From Xiphophorus maculatus (taxonomy: Eukaryota > Chordata > Actinopteri > Cyprinodontiformes > Poeciliidae): a stretch of DNA of 64,000 nucleotides. The number at the start of each line of letters is the position of its first letter. The first letter of the stretch is position 1. A model generated the notes under the pieces. That model was not told where the DNA came from and made no database searches. It saw only the letters and a list, made by a program, of their open reading frames with translations. Below are positions 37,261-48,914 of the stretch, in pieces. The translations under genes and the position numbers were made by a program. The stretch lies in the NCBI RefSeq assembly GCF_002775205.1, contig NC_036451.1, forward strand, positions 21,128,351 to 21,192,350, read 5' to 3'.

Positions 37261-38175
37261 TGAATATTTTGGTAACGAACAGTAAATGTCTCAATTGTGT
37301 CTGCTGACACAATTGCTGAAAGTCTGGATGTAGAAACAAAATGTTTTACCTTAAAATAAAGCTAACAATTTCACTGGAAAATTTGGAGATATTTTCTTTT
37401 ACATCAAGGTCTTTACCAAACGTTTTTGAATAATTTTTGCTTTTGTGAGTTTGTGCTTCTGTGGAGTGGGACAAAATATATCCAGACACGTTTCTGTATT
37501 TTTGGGACCAGGGAAGTTACGATAACGACCATCGTAATCACTCCAATTGATTCCCATTTTAGTCAGCGCCAGTTCCTCTCTAACACCAGTGTTATGGGGA
37601 AATATAAGAAGAGCATTCAAATATATTTTTATCTTTTCTTCCATGAGCAGTAATTCCTTTTTTTCTTTTTTTTAAGTCTTTAGAGTTTTATCTTAGCGAT
37701 TAGCCCAGTTCTTGCGCATTGGCAAGAAGAGAGTCTCTGTTACATCTCTGTGTGTTTCCCAGGGAATCAAGAAGCCAAAAAGATTATTAAAAGTTTTTGG
37801 TGAGCCTTTGACAGTCCGTAACACCATGCTTGGCTGCCCCCTTTTCTTTCTTTTTTTTATAACACACACTTTCCCTCGTCCCACAGACGCAGTATTAGTC
37901 AGATTGCCGACGTGCTGCTCTCCATCATTTATATGATCCCTACTTCCTCTGACTCGAGAGATCGGATGCAGCAACAGAAAGCAGAGCGGGTCAAACAGAA
38001 ACACACCGAGCAGTCTTCTTCTGTCACTCTGTCTCCTCTGCTTTATCACTTCTTCTTCTTCCAACTCTGACAAGTTTGCCCTCATCCTCCACTCGCTGTT
38101 ATCCATCCTCCTTTCTGCTCTTCACACTCTCCTCTCTCATTTCCAGTCCCATTTCGTTGCTGTCACGCACATTCC

Positions 38176-38178
<3 letters not shown>

Positions 38179-38208
<30 letters not shown>
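38179..38208 (+). repeat. (CA)n microsatellite
   Basis: Fifteen CA units in the lrrc52 intron. Confidence 0.9.
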
Positions 38209-38210
<2 letters not shown>

Positions 38211-39194
38211 CCACATGCAGCCTCGTTGCGCATCCAAACTCCGGCTCCCGTGCTGACACTCCTCAGCATCTCAGGTGATCGCATTGCAAACACGCCCACG
38301 TCATGCATCGCATCAGTCCTGGTTTCAAGTTCATGCCGTGAAATGCGCCGGGACATAAAAATATATGCAGGCTCCCAGTGGCCGGGCAGGCGGGCTGAAT
38401 TTGATACGGTTCTCAGCACCAGATGGGTCTGAGGAACGGTTCCAGCTGATGAATAATAGATCATCTACCTGTATTAAAGTGAATCGATGCCTGCTTGTCA
38501 TAATGAATGTTTTAATGGGCCGGAGTGACAGATCTGGGGCACAGCTAAAGGTAACTCCTTATTTGTCCCTTTTTGTTTTCCTCAGCTTCCTTTGAAGGCC
38601 AGTGACCCGCTTTTATTTACACGCTTTTTCTTCTTCATCTTTTGCTGCAAAGTTTTATATAATCTACAAATTCTTTGGAAATTTTATGCATTTCCACCAT
38701 TTTGCCTGTCGTGTAGCTCGCCGTTTGTCTTTTATGAATATTTAACTCCTGGACTGTGTGTGCTCCCCACAGCTCTGGCTCTTTGCCCCACGCTTATGAG
38801 CTGTCCAGGACACCAAGGGGCAGCCAGAAACGCTTTCCCTAAAGCGCGAGGGCCGTCACCTCGGAAACGCTGCCAGCCCGGCGTCAGACACGCGCCGTAC
38901 GTCCTGTGCATTTAAAACGACACACTTATCAAAATCAGCAGCCCTATACTGTAAGCTCGGTGAGTCATTCAGCGACTCCGGCGTTACATTGTGACAAGAA
39001 AATGTACGAATGCTCTCGACGCCAGGAAGGAACCGATGGCTGCGGATGTGAGGGAGAGAGCGACAGGGAAGGACGAATGCACAATCCGGCTTTAAGTGGA
39101 CAAAATTTATTCTGTTATGGTTCAAACGCAGGTGCCAAAGCGGAACAATAAGCAATTAATTTATTACCAGTGACATAATAAATGATATTGCCCA

Positions 39195-39465
39195 TTTGTT
39201 GTTTGGGGTGTGTGCGTGTGTGTATGTAATAACTGGGGACCATTTTCCTTGTGGGGACTGAAGACTGAAGCCTGGTCCCCACAAGGGGAAAAGCTGTTTT
39301 TAGGTCAAGGGTTAAATTTAGGACTAAGGTGTGCATTGAGTTTTGGTTAGGGTTAGGGTTAGGTATATAATGGTTAGAGTTAGGATAAAGGTAAGGTTTA
39401 GGCTGTAGAAATGAATGGAAGTCAATGGAAAATCCCCACAAAGATATGTGTGTATGTGTGTGTGC
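39195..39465 (+). mobile_element. Dispersed repeat with GTGGGGAC/GTCCCCAC hairpin
   Basis: Holds a perfect 12-bp inverted repeat, CCTTGTGGGGAC at 39247-39258 and GTCCCCACAAGG at 39275-39286, then three GGTTAG units and GAATGGAAGTCAATGGAAAA, with TG-rich flanks. This layout is that of a well-known fish repeat. Confidence 0.55.
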
Positions 39466-39499
39466 GTGCTTTTGTCTTGTCGCAACCAGCGTATTTGAT

Positions 39500-40510
39500 C
39501 GGCAGTTTCAGTGATATACCAACACAAAGTAAGAAATTAAAACAGTGTTTTCCTTTCTTTTTCTTGTCTTTACAAATAAAAATCAAAAAGCGGGATTTGA
39601 ATTTATATTGATCCCCTTTACTTTGATACCTTCAAAAAACTAAAATCTGGAGCACCAAATTTCCCTCAGAGGCCATAAATAATTATTAATAGAGTTCACC
39701 GGTGTGTAATTTAATCTCAGCACAAATCCCAGCTGTTCTGTGAAGGCCTCAGAGGTTTGTTAGAGAACATTAGAGAAGAAAAAAGAAATGAGATGAAGAT
39801 CAAGAAACACGTCAGAGAGGTCAGCGATGGAGGCACATAGATGTTTAAACATCCTACAGAGGGCTGTTCAATCCATGATGTTACAACTTTTAGCTGTTTA
39901 TGCTACGAAATAGTCTTAATAAAAGTTTAAAAAAACATAAAAAACAATATGTAAAAGAAGACGCTTCGAGCTGGTGAGACCAAGACGTAACGTTTTGGTT
40001 TCCAGAACACAACGTGAGGTGGAAAACCATCAACCTAGAAGTTCCATCCCCACTGTTAAGCAACATCATGATGTGGGGACACTTTTCCGTAGCCGGGACA
40101 GGAAAGCTGCTCACGGAGATAAACACAGACCTCAACACAGAGACAAAGCAACACTGCGTTGATTAAAATCAAAGTGCGCCGATGTGCTGGAATGGCCCAG
40201 TCAAAGTCCAGACAGAATTACAACTGGAAATACGTAGTGATATTTGAGATTTGACGGTTGCAGATGCTCTCAAACCAATGCGAGTGTGCCTAGGTGATGT
40301 TGCAGAGAGAGAGCAGGGAAAAAAGTGGAAAAAAGCTTCCAGCCACATATAAACAGGTCAGAAGTACGCTGCACCTTTAAGATTTTTATAAACCATTTAT
40401 CCCCTTCACATTTCCTCCCTTTTTGCAAGATTCAAACCAAACACATTTAAGTTTCTGGTTATAAAACATTCAGCTTAAAAGGTATTGAATACTTTTACAA
40501 AACATTTCAG
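39500..40510 (+). mobile_element. Decayed, nearly full-length Tc1-like element
   Basis: 5' landmarks (ATATACCAACACAAAGTAAG near 39513; TAATTTAATCTCAGCACAAA near 39707; CAGAGGTTTGTTAGAGAACA near 39750), central GTTCAATCCATGATG, AACATCATGATGTGGGGACA and TGGCCCAGTCAAAGTCCAGA (near 40193), and a terminal GAATACTTTTACAAAACA near 40486. The transposase frame is broken by stops and deletions. Confidence 0.65.
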
Positions 40511-43500
40511 ACCTTTTTATTTGGACTAAGTTCTATCCTCTTGTTTTTTGTTCACTTTTTTTACGCTCTTCCTGTTTGTTTCCCCACAGACAGACAACTG
40601 AAAGCAGCTGCCAACCTCACCGTCCTGAAGCCAAACTTTTGACTTTGAACATGTCAACTTTTCTTGCAAAAAAAAGAAAAAAAAGAAGAAGAAATCTCAC
40701 AGAGCTTTCACAGAAACACACTAAACCTGCATCAAGGGTTGCAAATTTAATTTAGGTACAAGGGGAGAATGTTGAGCAAGACCTAGTTGTCTCCCGGAGT
40801 AGATATGAGCCGTTCCCTCCGTTCAAACCATTCAGAGGAACACTGAGAGAGCAGTTTGTTTAGTTCTTCAAGCCATTTCCTGACACTACAAAAGGACGCT
40901 TCTCGATGGTTGTTTTTCTCATGCCGCTCTGTGACACTCGGTGACACAATTTCAGCAGTGTGTCGCTCCTTTCTCTTTGTAATTTCATCAAACTGCAGGA
41001 TTTTCAGCTAACTCCGTGTTTCTTTAACTGCACTGACTGAACAGCCGTTTTTTTTAATTATTATTATTTTCATCACTTTTTCCACTTGGCTCCATAACAA
41101 AAACAAACACGCTCAGCAAGAGGAGAAAGAGTTGCTCTTCAAGATCACATTTCATCTCTGTTTTTCTGAGAAAGATAAGCCATTTTAAAACCAATTGTAG
41201 ACACAAAGAGAGTCGTAAGAGCGTCACCTCTCAAAACAGGAAGTGCATCATCCTTACACGGATTAAGACATGCTCTCCAGATTCTCAAATCTCACCTGCC
41301 TGTTGTAGGCAAAAACCCAAAACAGGCACATTATTCAAAACAGTTTTTACTTGTGGGTTGTGAATCAGATAAAATCTTTGCCGTAAGAAAAGAAAGACCT
41401 CTGAAGAATAAAGAAGCAACATAATTCATGCCACGGCGACAAGAGATCGCTCAAGCAACGAATCAGCAGGCAGACCATTAAGGTGACTGACGATGGATGT
41501 TATTTGTGGGTGTAAAGCTTGCCTGGTCAGAAAATTTGTCATTTTGAAATGGTTTGATTAAATTTAGATTATTTCTCTGAAAGGCTAACTTGCAAAATCA
41601 AGACAGATTGGCCTTTTTTAAAGTCGTGGATAGGGTGCCGGTCTACAACGTCTCTACACCTCTGCTCTCAGAAAACATTTCTTCTAACTTCCTCCACCAC
41701 ACTGGACAAATTGTTGCCTGAGTTCAGCATTGCCTCAGCAAAACTCCATTTTCAGCTGCAGTCTGGTTCTTGCTGTCGATTTTTTCTTTTTCTTTAACAT
41801 ATTCACTAGTTTTGAAATGCGTTGAAACTGACCTGATGTAATATTTTGCAATTCCGACTTTTATAAATTCCCTTGCTGTTTCCAGTGCTGGCTTGGACAA
41901 CAAGCCATTTCATTAAAATGTAGCGTGGAAAAATAAAATAGGCCTGTAACCAGACTAAACATAAAGTTTATTAAGATTTCAGGAACAAAATTCCCAAATC
42001 AGCTGCAAGTAGCACGAACTCGAAAATGTTCCATCTAGCAAACAAAATTATTTTATTTTAATTGTGTGCACTGACAAGTTAAACTCTCTGACACAAATCA
42101 TATGTGATATCATATAATATGGAACAGCATCAGCTGTTCATGCCCAATTCTCTAAACTGTGTATTAAAAATGAGATTCCTGGAGCAATTTTTAGCATTTC
42201 TATTTCATGATCAATAACTTTATTGGTAACTTCCTCCAGTATTCATTAGTAATGCACATAGTATTTAATTTGATTTGTAGAAATATTTTTCCCAAACAAT
42301 TTCATTAAACCAAAGATTAAAATCTTCTTACACCTGTAAACAATCATAATTTTCCCACTAAAAAGAAAAGAAGGTTTGATACTGAATATGCTGAATCAGA
42401 GAGCTTTTAAAACTTTTTTCTAAAAACTTTTTTTTTAATGATTAAAACATATGCTTCCCTGGTTTTATTTTGGTTTATTTGTGTTCAAAGTGACACGGTG
42501 CCCCTCTCCTGATTCCCACCGCTGCCTTCAAATTGAAACAAAATGTGACCAAACACGAATCCATGTGTGAAGTATGAGCCACGCCACCAGCAGCAAAACA
42601 ACGTGATCGTTTTTGAGTTTCGAACCCACAAACATCCACCGCTGTACGCACCTGATTCATATTCACAATGAGAGATGGCGACGGCTGCAGTCTGGGGACG
42701 TCAGACTCACATCCCTGCAGGCAGACCGCCAGGCTTTCATGGCTGAGGAAACGCTGACGGTTCCAACACAGAGCTGCTCATTTGACCCTCGTTCACCGTG
42801 CCTCACGTTTATTTTCCAGTCGTTTATGAGTGCCGTGTGCGTACGCGGGTTTGTCTTTGTGAGACTTTATTCATGCATGCATCCTGGTCATGGATGCATA
42901 ATGAATGGTATGTTCATTCTGAACCTATGAAGGAATCCAAACAGTTTAAACAAACTCAGCTAAATTTGAAGAAGTTCTAACATTCAGCTGTTAGAAATGC
43001 CTTTGAACTCTTGTTTTTCCAGGGTGAATTTTCAAACCAAGTTTGAATTTATTGTTCATTTCTTCCAAATTACACAGGGACGAAATTACACATATAGGGT
43101 CAAACAGACACATGAATCCCTATGATATTAGGATGAACGCTCCGCAGTAATTTACACATCAATCACACACTTTTTGTAGACACCAATAAGCTTCCAGAGT
43201 AATTCTGGCTGCGTATTTGAGCGCTCTTTTTTTTTTTTATATCAAAATCTGTAGATTTAACTTGAATGTGTTTGGTTTCTATTGCTAACTAATCTATTAA
43301 TATTAGTTTGGAGGTTTTCAGTTAATGTTCTGTGTTAAACTGGTTTCCCTGATAACGACACTGGTGTTCCAGTATTTCATACTTTATGATTGTCCGAAGC
43401 TTTGGTGGTTCTTGGGTAATTTCCAAAGACTGTAATTTGGGTAAGATGGAACTTATCCGACCAGACAACGAGCCCAAGAACACAGGTGAACCCTTTAAGT

Positions 43501-44730
43501 AAGTTCATATTGAACTTTTAGAACACCATTATTGCCATTATTGTGCAAAAACATGGGGATTATGCAGAAAACAAAACAAAAAAAAATCAAGTCAGAGTCA
43601 GGAAACCAAACAGTTTAAACAAACAGTTAAATTTGCAAATAAGCCAAAATTGGGCTAGAAGCTCCAAAAATGTTTGGTCGACGTGCAACATGCTACAGGA
43701 TATTTCACCAAATATTTAGAGGGGGGTGTAAGAACAAACTGGAGCTTGTATAAGTCATTTTCACTACATGTGTGATAGAAAATGTCCACAAGAAAGTCAA
43801 ACTTGTTTTTTTTTTTTTATTCGTCCTTTCAAAGCACCAAAGCGACTCATGTTCATGAATGTGAACCTATGAGGCATTCATAAACAAACCTACACAAGCT
43901 GCTCAGTCAGAATATTAACTCTGATTTTGAGAAATACAACATCAGACTACAGAAATAAGTGAGCTCTCTGTTTATGTGCAACACTTTTTTAGAGTCTAGC
44001 TCAGCTGAAGGCGGATAACAACTTTAGGGACTCTGTGCCAGGAGGAGTGCTTCCTCTCAAGCACCTCATTTCACCCCAGGTCCCCTCAGCTCGCACACCG
44101 ATTAGCACTCTGACACACACACACACACCTGCAGAAACACCCACATTCACGCACACTGCCCTTCATCAGATCGTCAATGTCCATCTTTTTCGAGCTCCAT
44201 CATTAACCATCTGGACTGAAGGGTCACAGCGCACCCCAGTTTATATGCAGTGTGTGTTTGGCTAATGCCTACTCACAGACATTGATGAGCCTTTGTGGAT
44301 TAATCTCCGTGTGTGTTTGTGTATCCAGAAGGGGATTGTGTCGAGCAATGAAAAAAGAAAAAGAAAACTAGCTTGAAGGACATCATCGTCCCTTAAACAC
44401 CGACTCTGCCCTCAGGCTTCCTATAGACACTGAGTTATCTTTGATGAACACATCAGCTATAAAAAGCAACACACATATTGTTACGAGTCCTGACCTTAGC
44501 TCACCTGCTTTGGAGCTATATACGCTCCATTAATATTTACAGACAGCTCGTCTGGGCTAGTCCTCAATCGGAGGGAAATGTCCTGGTTTATCTTATTCGA
44601 GGAATCGCTCTGACAAAGTCCGTCTTTACATTTTAATGGACATGTCGGCAAAAACCCGCTAAACCCTTATTGAGTAGTGAAGGGCAGCTTGAGGGGAGTG
44701 TGTTGCAGGAAGCATGGTAAGAAACTCTTC
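40511..44730. other. Long intronic non-coding stretch
   Basis: AT-rich, no gene and no confident repeat family. It includes a purine run near 40668-40695 and T runs near 43228 and 43806. Confidence 0.4.
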
Positions 44731-45480
44731 AGACTTTCTCAATTGGATTTACTTTGACTAGGCCATTCTTAAAAAAAACAACAAAAAACCGAATATGCTT
44801 TGACCTAATCGGTTCCGATGCTCAGTATTGTCCTCGTAGTTGTCCGCTCAAGGCTTATGCAGCCTCTTATGGTTTAATTCCAGAAATGCTAAAACCGTCT
44901 GACCAGTGTTCACGTTTAAAAAAACACCCACACAGCCTGCTGCTGCCACCAGGAGGATCTTCATCTACAGATAGTGCTTTGTAGAGGCCAAAACGTTGAC
45001 AAGACGTCCTACTTCCACACGCATGACGTGTTCCCCTTATAGTTTGAGACAAACTTTCAATGGCACTTTTTAGTGACTACAATTCAACAATGCATTTTGT
45101 TGCCACTCATTAACAAAGGACAGACTTGTTGAATTCATATTTATGCACAAGTAAGGCTTCCTTGCCTGGCCTGTGAGTTTAGGTGCATGGCCACGTCTTG
45201 GTAGGTTCGGACTTGTGCTTGACTTGTGCTCCATGAGAAGTTCAGAGTTGAGGATATTGTTCTGTTAAACTCCTCCACAACTTTCTTCCTGACCTGCCTG
45301 CTGCGTTCCTGGGCTTTGGTGCAGTTTGCTCATTCATTAAGAGCCAGCTGGGTTCTATTAGCTGACCTTAAGAGGACGCCGGATGCACTGGATTTTTGCT
45401 TAGCGATGTCGGAGTAAAGGTGTAAAGAAAATTACAAACAATAATCATGTTATTGTTATTCGACTTCACAATTATGCACT
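44731..45480 (-). mobile_element. Decayed Tc1-like element
   Basis: On the minus strand: ACTAGGCCATTC near 44757 is the inverse of the Tc1 GAATGGCCTAGT-type motif, CATGGCCACGTCTTGGTAGG near 45186 is the inverse of the Tc1 CCAAGACATGGCCG motif, and TTCACAATTATGCACT near 45465 is a 5' landmark. Multiple internal gaps; no transposase frame survives. Confidence 0.6.
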
Positions 45481-45830
45481 ACGGCTGCAGTTGTGATGTG
45501 ACAAGATGGGTAAAATTAATAAATATTCTTGCAAGACTGTTTAGACACAAAGAGGATGTGCATGCACATTCACAAAATGCATAAAGAGCAAAGATGCCAT
45601 TCATTAGTAGCTAAATTAATAGCTACTAACTGATTATCTGAGTGAAAGTGTCGATAATAAGTATTAAGAGCATAGGGGTGCTTTTGCTTATAGATTTATA
45701 TTTACTCTCCAAGCCAGAAAAAGGAAAAGATGCCACATAGAGGCATTTTCAACAAATAACAATGCATAAGATATTTTATGTTGGAATGTTTCTTGCAATA
45801 AATAAATAAAAAAATAACTTGATATGCATT

Positions 45831-46208
45831 AGGGGTGGGCATTTATTGTATCATTGATCATTTATCGTGACAAATTACTTATGATAGAAATTTTTGATTT
45901 ATGATAAATTCAAATGAATGATGTTTAAAATCTCCCAAAAGTGTCCTTGCAGGATTGACAGCGTTACTCTTTGTTCCACTGTTTGTTCAATAATAATAAT
46001 ACAGTTACCATGTGCAGCTCAGTGATTAAAACACACACACACACACTTCTTGGACGGGTGGATCAAAATTGGGGATTTCATGAGCATGTGTGTTTGTAAC
46101 ACTGTTATTGCTGTGACAGTCACAGTCATACAATTACCTAAAAAGGTGGTAAAAAAATCCCCCCACCCCCATAATATCAAAAACTTTAAGTCCATATCGC
46201 CTACCCCT
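45831..46208. mobile_element. AGGGGTGGGC-ended MITE beside lrrc52 exon 1
   Basis: The left end AGGGGTGGGCATTTATTG and the right end CATATCGCCTACCCCT are inverted at the tips (AGGGGTGGGC against AGGGGTAGGC). The 3' half matches the partial copies at 20750-20930 and 53397-53585. It stops only about 60 bp from the exon 1 donor. A CA run at 46029-46046 lies inside. Confidence 0.6.
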
Positions 46209-46268
46209 ACATCCATCAACAATGATTGCTGAAAACTGCCTAATCTGACAGGGTTTGACCGAACTCAC

Positions 46269-46917
46269 CTTGGAACTTGAATCCCTCTATCTGCACCCAC
46301 AGGCAGAGGTCTTCGGTGTCACAATCGCACCTCCACGGGTTCCCGCTGAGGCCCAGAGAGCGCAGAGCAGGCAGGGCGATCAGACTGCTGATGTTCAAGA
46401 CCGTCAGGTTGTTCCGACTCACGTCCAGGACCTGCAGGGCAAAGTTCTCCGAAAAGGCGTCCGGGTGGATCTCCCCCAGATTCGGGTTGTCCGTCAACCG
46501 GAGCATCACCAGGGAAGCCAGGGGCCCGAAAGTCCGGTCCTCGATCTGCAGCAGCGTGTTGAAAGACAAGTCCAAGTAAGCGAGTTTCCGCAAGTTCCCG
46601 AAAGTAGACTCGGAGATGTCTGTCAGCGAGTTGTTGCTACAATCGAGATAGACCAGGTCGGACAGGTAGTTGAGCTGAAGGGGCGGCAGGTCCGCGATGC
46701 GGTTGTTGGAGAGGATGAGCTGCCGGGTCGCCAGGGGCAGGTCGTTGGGGAACAGCGTGAGATCCTGTCCGGCACACTGGACCACCAGCTGGTCGTCGCA
46801 CACGCATCCGTCGGGACAGCCGGCTGTGAGCGCCGGAGAGGGGGCCACCCCCATCACGAAGATAAAGAGGAAGAGAAGCCGGAGGGAATGGGCGCTGGGC
46901 TCGGGCAGGAAACGCAT
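46269..46917 (-). CDS. lrrc52: lrrc52 coding exon 1: signal peptide and leucine-rich repeat ectodomain
   Basis: Minus-strand first coding exon, 649 nt, ending at AAG|GTGAGT. It encodes residues 1-216. Residues 11-33 form a hydrophobic signal peptide. The LRR N-terminal cap follows with C34, C38, C40 and C48, then about five to six leucine-rich repeats (about 64-190), then the start of the LRRCT cap (N-P-W-R-C197-D-C199). Sites N95, N170 and N175 fit N-glycosylation. The string S-D-L-V-Y-L-D-C is the same as in mammalian LRRC52, and the 325-residue total is close to the roughly 313 of the human protein. Family role (known): single-pass auxiliary gamma subunits that shift voltage activation of BK (KCNMA1) and, in mammalian sperm, SLO3 channels. 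That this fish copy does so is inference. The ATG chosen is the one directly before the signal peptide. LRRC26, LRRC38 and LRRC55 paralogues are less similar. Confidence 0.9.
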
Positions 46918-47110
46918 GACGAGGCCGCCCAGGGCGTCATGAACTCGGGCTGAGCTGGACCAGCGCTCCCCGGCGGCGCTTCCCGGGCATCCTGCATGAG
47001 TCTGGGGAGCGGGGAGAGAGGAGAGAAGCCTGCGCTGGGAGTCCAGCCGTCTCTGCCTGACAGCCTGTCTGCTGTTTCTATCCAGCCTCTCTTTCTCTCT
47101 TGGGCAGACT

Positions 47111-47130
47111 GTCAGTCAGTCAGTCAGTCA
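47111..47130 (+). repeat. (GTCA)5 microsatellite in the lrrc52 5' region
   Basis: Five perfect GTCA units. Confidence 0.85.
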
Positions 47131-47598
47131 CACGCACGCCGGCGCGCCGCCACAAGGCATTATAGCAGAAGGTGACCGGAGAGACCTACCAGACTTTGTC
47201 CCACCTGAGGACCACAAAACAGCGGAACGTCGCCAAAAACTTCCTCCGAGTCTCATCTTGGGGCATCAGCCGTCTCCGACAGAGTGCATTGTTTGACTAG
47301 TTCCCAAACAAATGCCACGACTTGCAGAAATCGGCTGAAATCCTGAATGTTGCAACTACTTTTGCGCAACCTCCCTTTTGTTGTTGTTTGTCTTGTTATC
47401 TTCGCCTGTCAGGTGTGTGTGACGCTGTCCAGCAAACAAAAGCCGACTTCCCCCCCTCTCCTCGGAGATCGGTGCGTCCTTCCCCGGTGTGACCGCGGCG
47501 CTCTGCTGCGCTGTACTGACGCTCTGTCTGCCGCTCAGCGCGCCCCACTGCGCTCCCCCCTCCTCCTCCTCCTCTGCATATACGCGCTCAAACCGCAG

Positions 47599-47600
<2 letters not shown>

Positions 47601-47630
<30 letters not shown>
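47601..47630 (+). repeat. (CA)15 microsatellite
   Basis: Pure CA run about 690 bp upstream of the lrrc52 start codon. Confidence 0.9.
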
Positions 47631-47633
<3 letters not shown>

Positions 47634-47693
47634 CACACACGCCTCTACGTGTGTGTCCGTGTGTGACTCAGCCATGTAGGTGATTTGTGCTGG

Positions 47694-47701
47694 TGACGTC
47701 A
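47694..47701. promoter_or_regulatory. Consensus cAMP-response element TGACGTCA
   Basis: Perfect 8-bp palindrome 780 bp upstream of the lrrc52 start, inside its GC-rich flank. CREB/ATF use is inference. Confidence 0.4.
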
Positions 47702-47823
47702 CAAGGTGATGCCCTTTTCAGAAAACCAGACGACCGGTGCACAGATGCGCAAACAAAATGTGAGAAGCAGGGCCGGCCCGAGGCAGAAGCGAACCATGCC
47801 GCATAAGTCGATCGATTTAACAC

Positions 47824-47857
47824 ATTATTATTATTATTATCATTATTATTATTATTA
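47824..47857 (+). repeat. (ATT)n microsatellite
   Basis: About eleven ATT/TTA units with one ATC interruption. Confidence 0.85.
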
Positions 47858-48400
47858 GGATGCCAGAGAAGGTCGCAGAGTGATTAAAGTGTCCTCCAGC
47901 ATAATGGAGATTAGTGTAATGTATATAGCACTGCATCTAGAATGAATATGAAATAATTCACATCACGAATGACAGATTTAACATATATAGCAATAAAAAT
48001 GTACTGCTGATCATACAAAAAGTTGATATACATAAACACATTTATAATTTGTCAGCTGTTTATTCTCTGTTTTTGTGTTTCAAAATCTAGAAAACAAATG
48101 TCTGATAACATTATTATAGTTTCAACATTTAATATGTTGTTTGATTTTAGCAGTAGAAGAAATTAATAGCTGCCTTTCCATTTCACAATAAAGCAAATGT
48201 TACCAATTTAGCTTTAGATTTTTTGTTAAAACTCAGTCATGTGATACTGGAATGTCATATCATCCCATATATAGATCCAGAGTGAAACAATTTGCAGCTT
48301 TTAATTTTCAGAAGTAACCTGGGATGCAGTTATCAGACTCCAGTTTGATGATTATTATCCTTTAGAGGATAATAAAGGATTATCCTTTATTATTGGCTTG
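47858..48400. other. Non-coding, nothing recognised
   Basis: AT-rich; a short palindrome (ATAATAAAGGAT and its inverse) lies near 48370-48394. Confidence 0.45.
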
Positions 48401-48510
48401 TCATGGTTCAGTCCAGACTCAATGCATCAGCAGAACTAATGCAAAAAATAGTTTTAATTACAAAAAGTGATGATGATGAAGTCTGAAGGTTCCAAGAGGG
48501 CGGATCTTAC

Positions 48511-48570
48511 CAGTGCAGGGATCACCGGAGCTCCAGGAGCAGGTGAGTCTGCCCACAGAGCTGAGGCCAT
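48511..48570 (-). other. Exon-like 60-bp island, gene unknown
   Basis: On the minus strand a T-rich tract ends in TTTTTTACAG, followed by 60 nt and then a strong donor GTAAGATC. All three frames relative to the acceptor were considered; two are open. One reads G-L-S-S-V-G-R-L-T-C-S-W-S-S-G-D-P-C-T-G, a Cys-rich peptide. No neighbouring exon was found, so it may be chance or part of a repeat. Confidence 0.2.
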
Positions 48571-48914
48571 CTGTAAAAAATAATAAAAATAATTTAGAAC
48601 TGAAGCAGAACTGGACAATGCGAGATACAACCCAAAAAAACATTACTAAATCCACCCAGAACTAGCTGAGAGTTAGGAGAAAGAAACAAGATCTTATATT
48701 TACTGAGAAATGCGTGGAGTGGCTTGTAAGAAACCACTCAAACATCTCACAGATGAAAACGAGGAGTGGAGCAAACCTTCGTCAGACCGACTTCAGAGAC
48801 TAGATGACAATGTCTCACTGTAGTTACTGCAACCAGAAGGCAACACTAAGTACTAGGAGGGTGAATGTTTTAACTCTGTCTTAGTTAGAAAACACATTTG
48901 GTTACAGTTACAAA

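Larger units (their letters stand above)
27759..46268 (-). other. lrrc52: lrrc52 intron 1 (18.5 kb)
   Basis: The donor AAG|GTGAGT at 46268 and the acceptor CTTCCAG at 27759 are both canonical. The intron splits an Asp codon after its first base. It holds several Tc1 and MITE copies, microsatellites, and unique stretches listed separately. LRRC52 in mammals also has two coding exons split by one intron at the LRRCT region, as far as I know. Confidence 0.85.
46918..47705 (-). promoter_or_regulatory. lrrc52: lrrc52 5' UTR and promoter region
   Basis: GC-rich 5' flank. An out-of-frame upstream ATG lies at 46940-46938. A (CAGT)5 run lies at 47111-47130 and a (CA)15 run at 47601-47630. TGACGTCA, a perfect palindromic cAMP-response element, is at 47694-47701 and TGACTCA (AP-1 core) at 47664-47670. 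A transcription start cannot be placed from sequence alone. Confidence 0.45.

Noticed and set aside
39345..39363. Three telomere-like GGTTAG units
   Set aside because: Part of a dispersed fish repeat (39195-39465), not an interstitial telomere.
46255..46953. 232-codon open frame on the plus strand
   Set aside because: Antisense shadow of lrrc52 exon 1, kept open by that exon's GC-rich codon pattern; no family resemblance.
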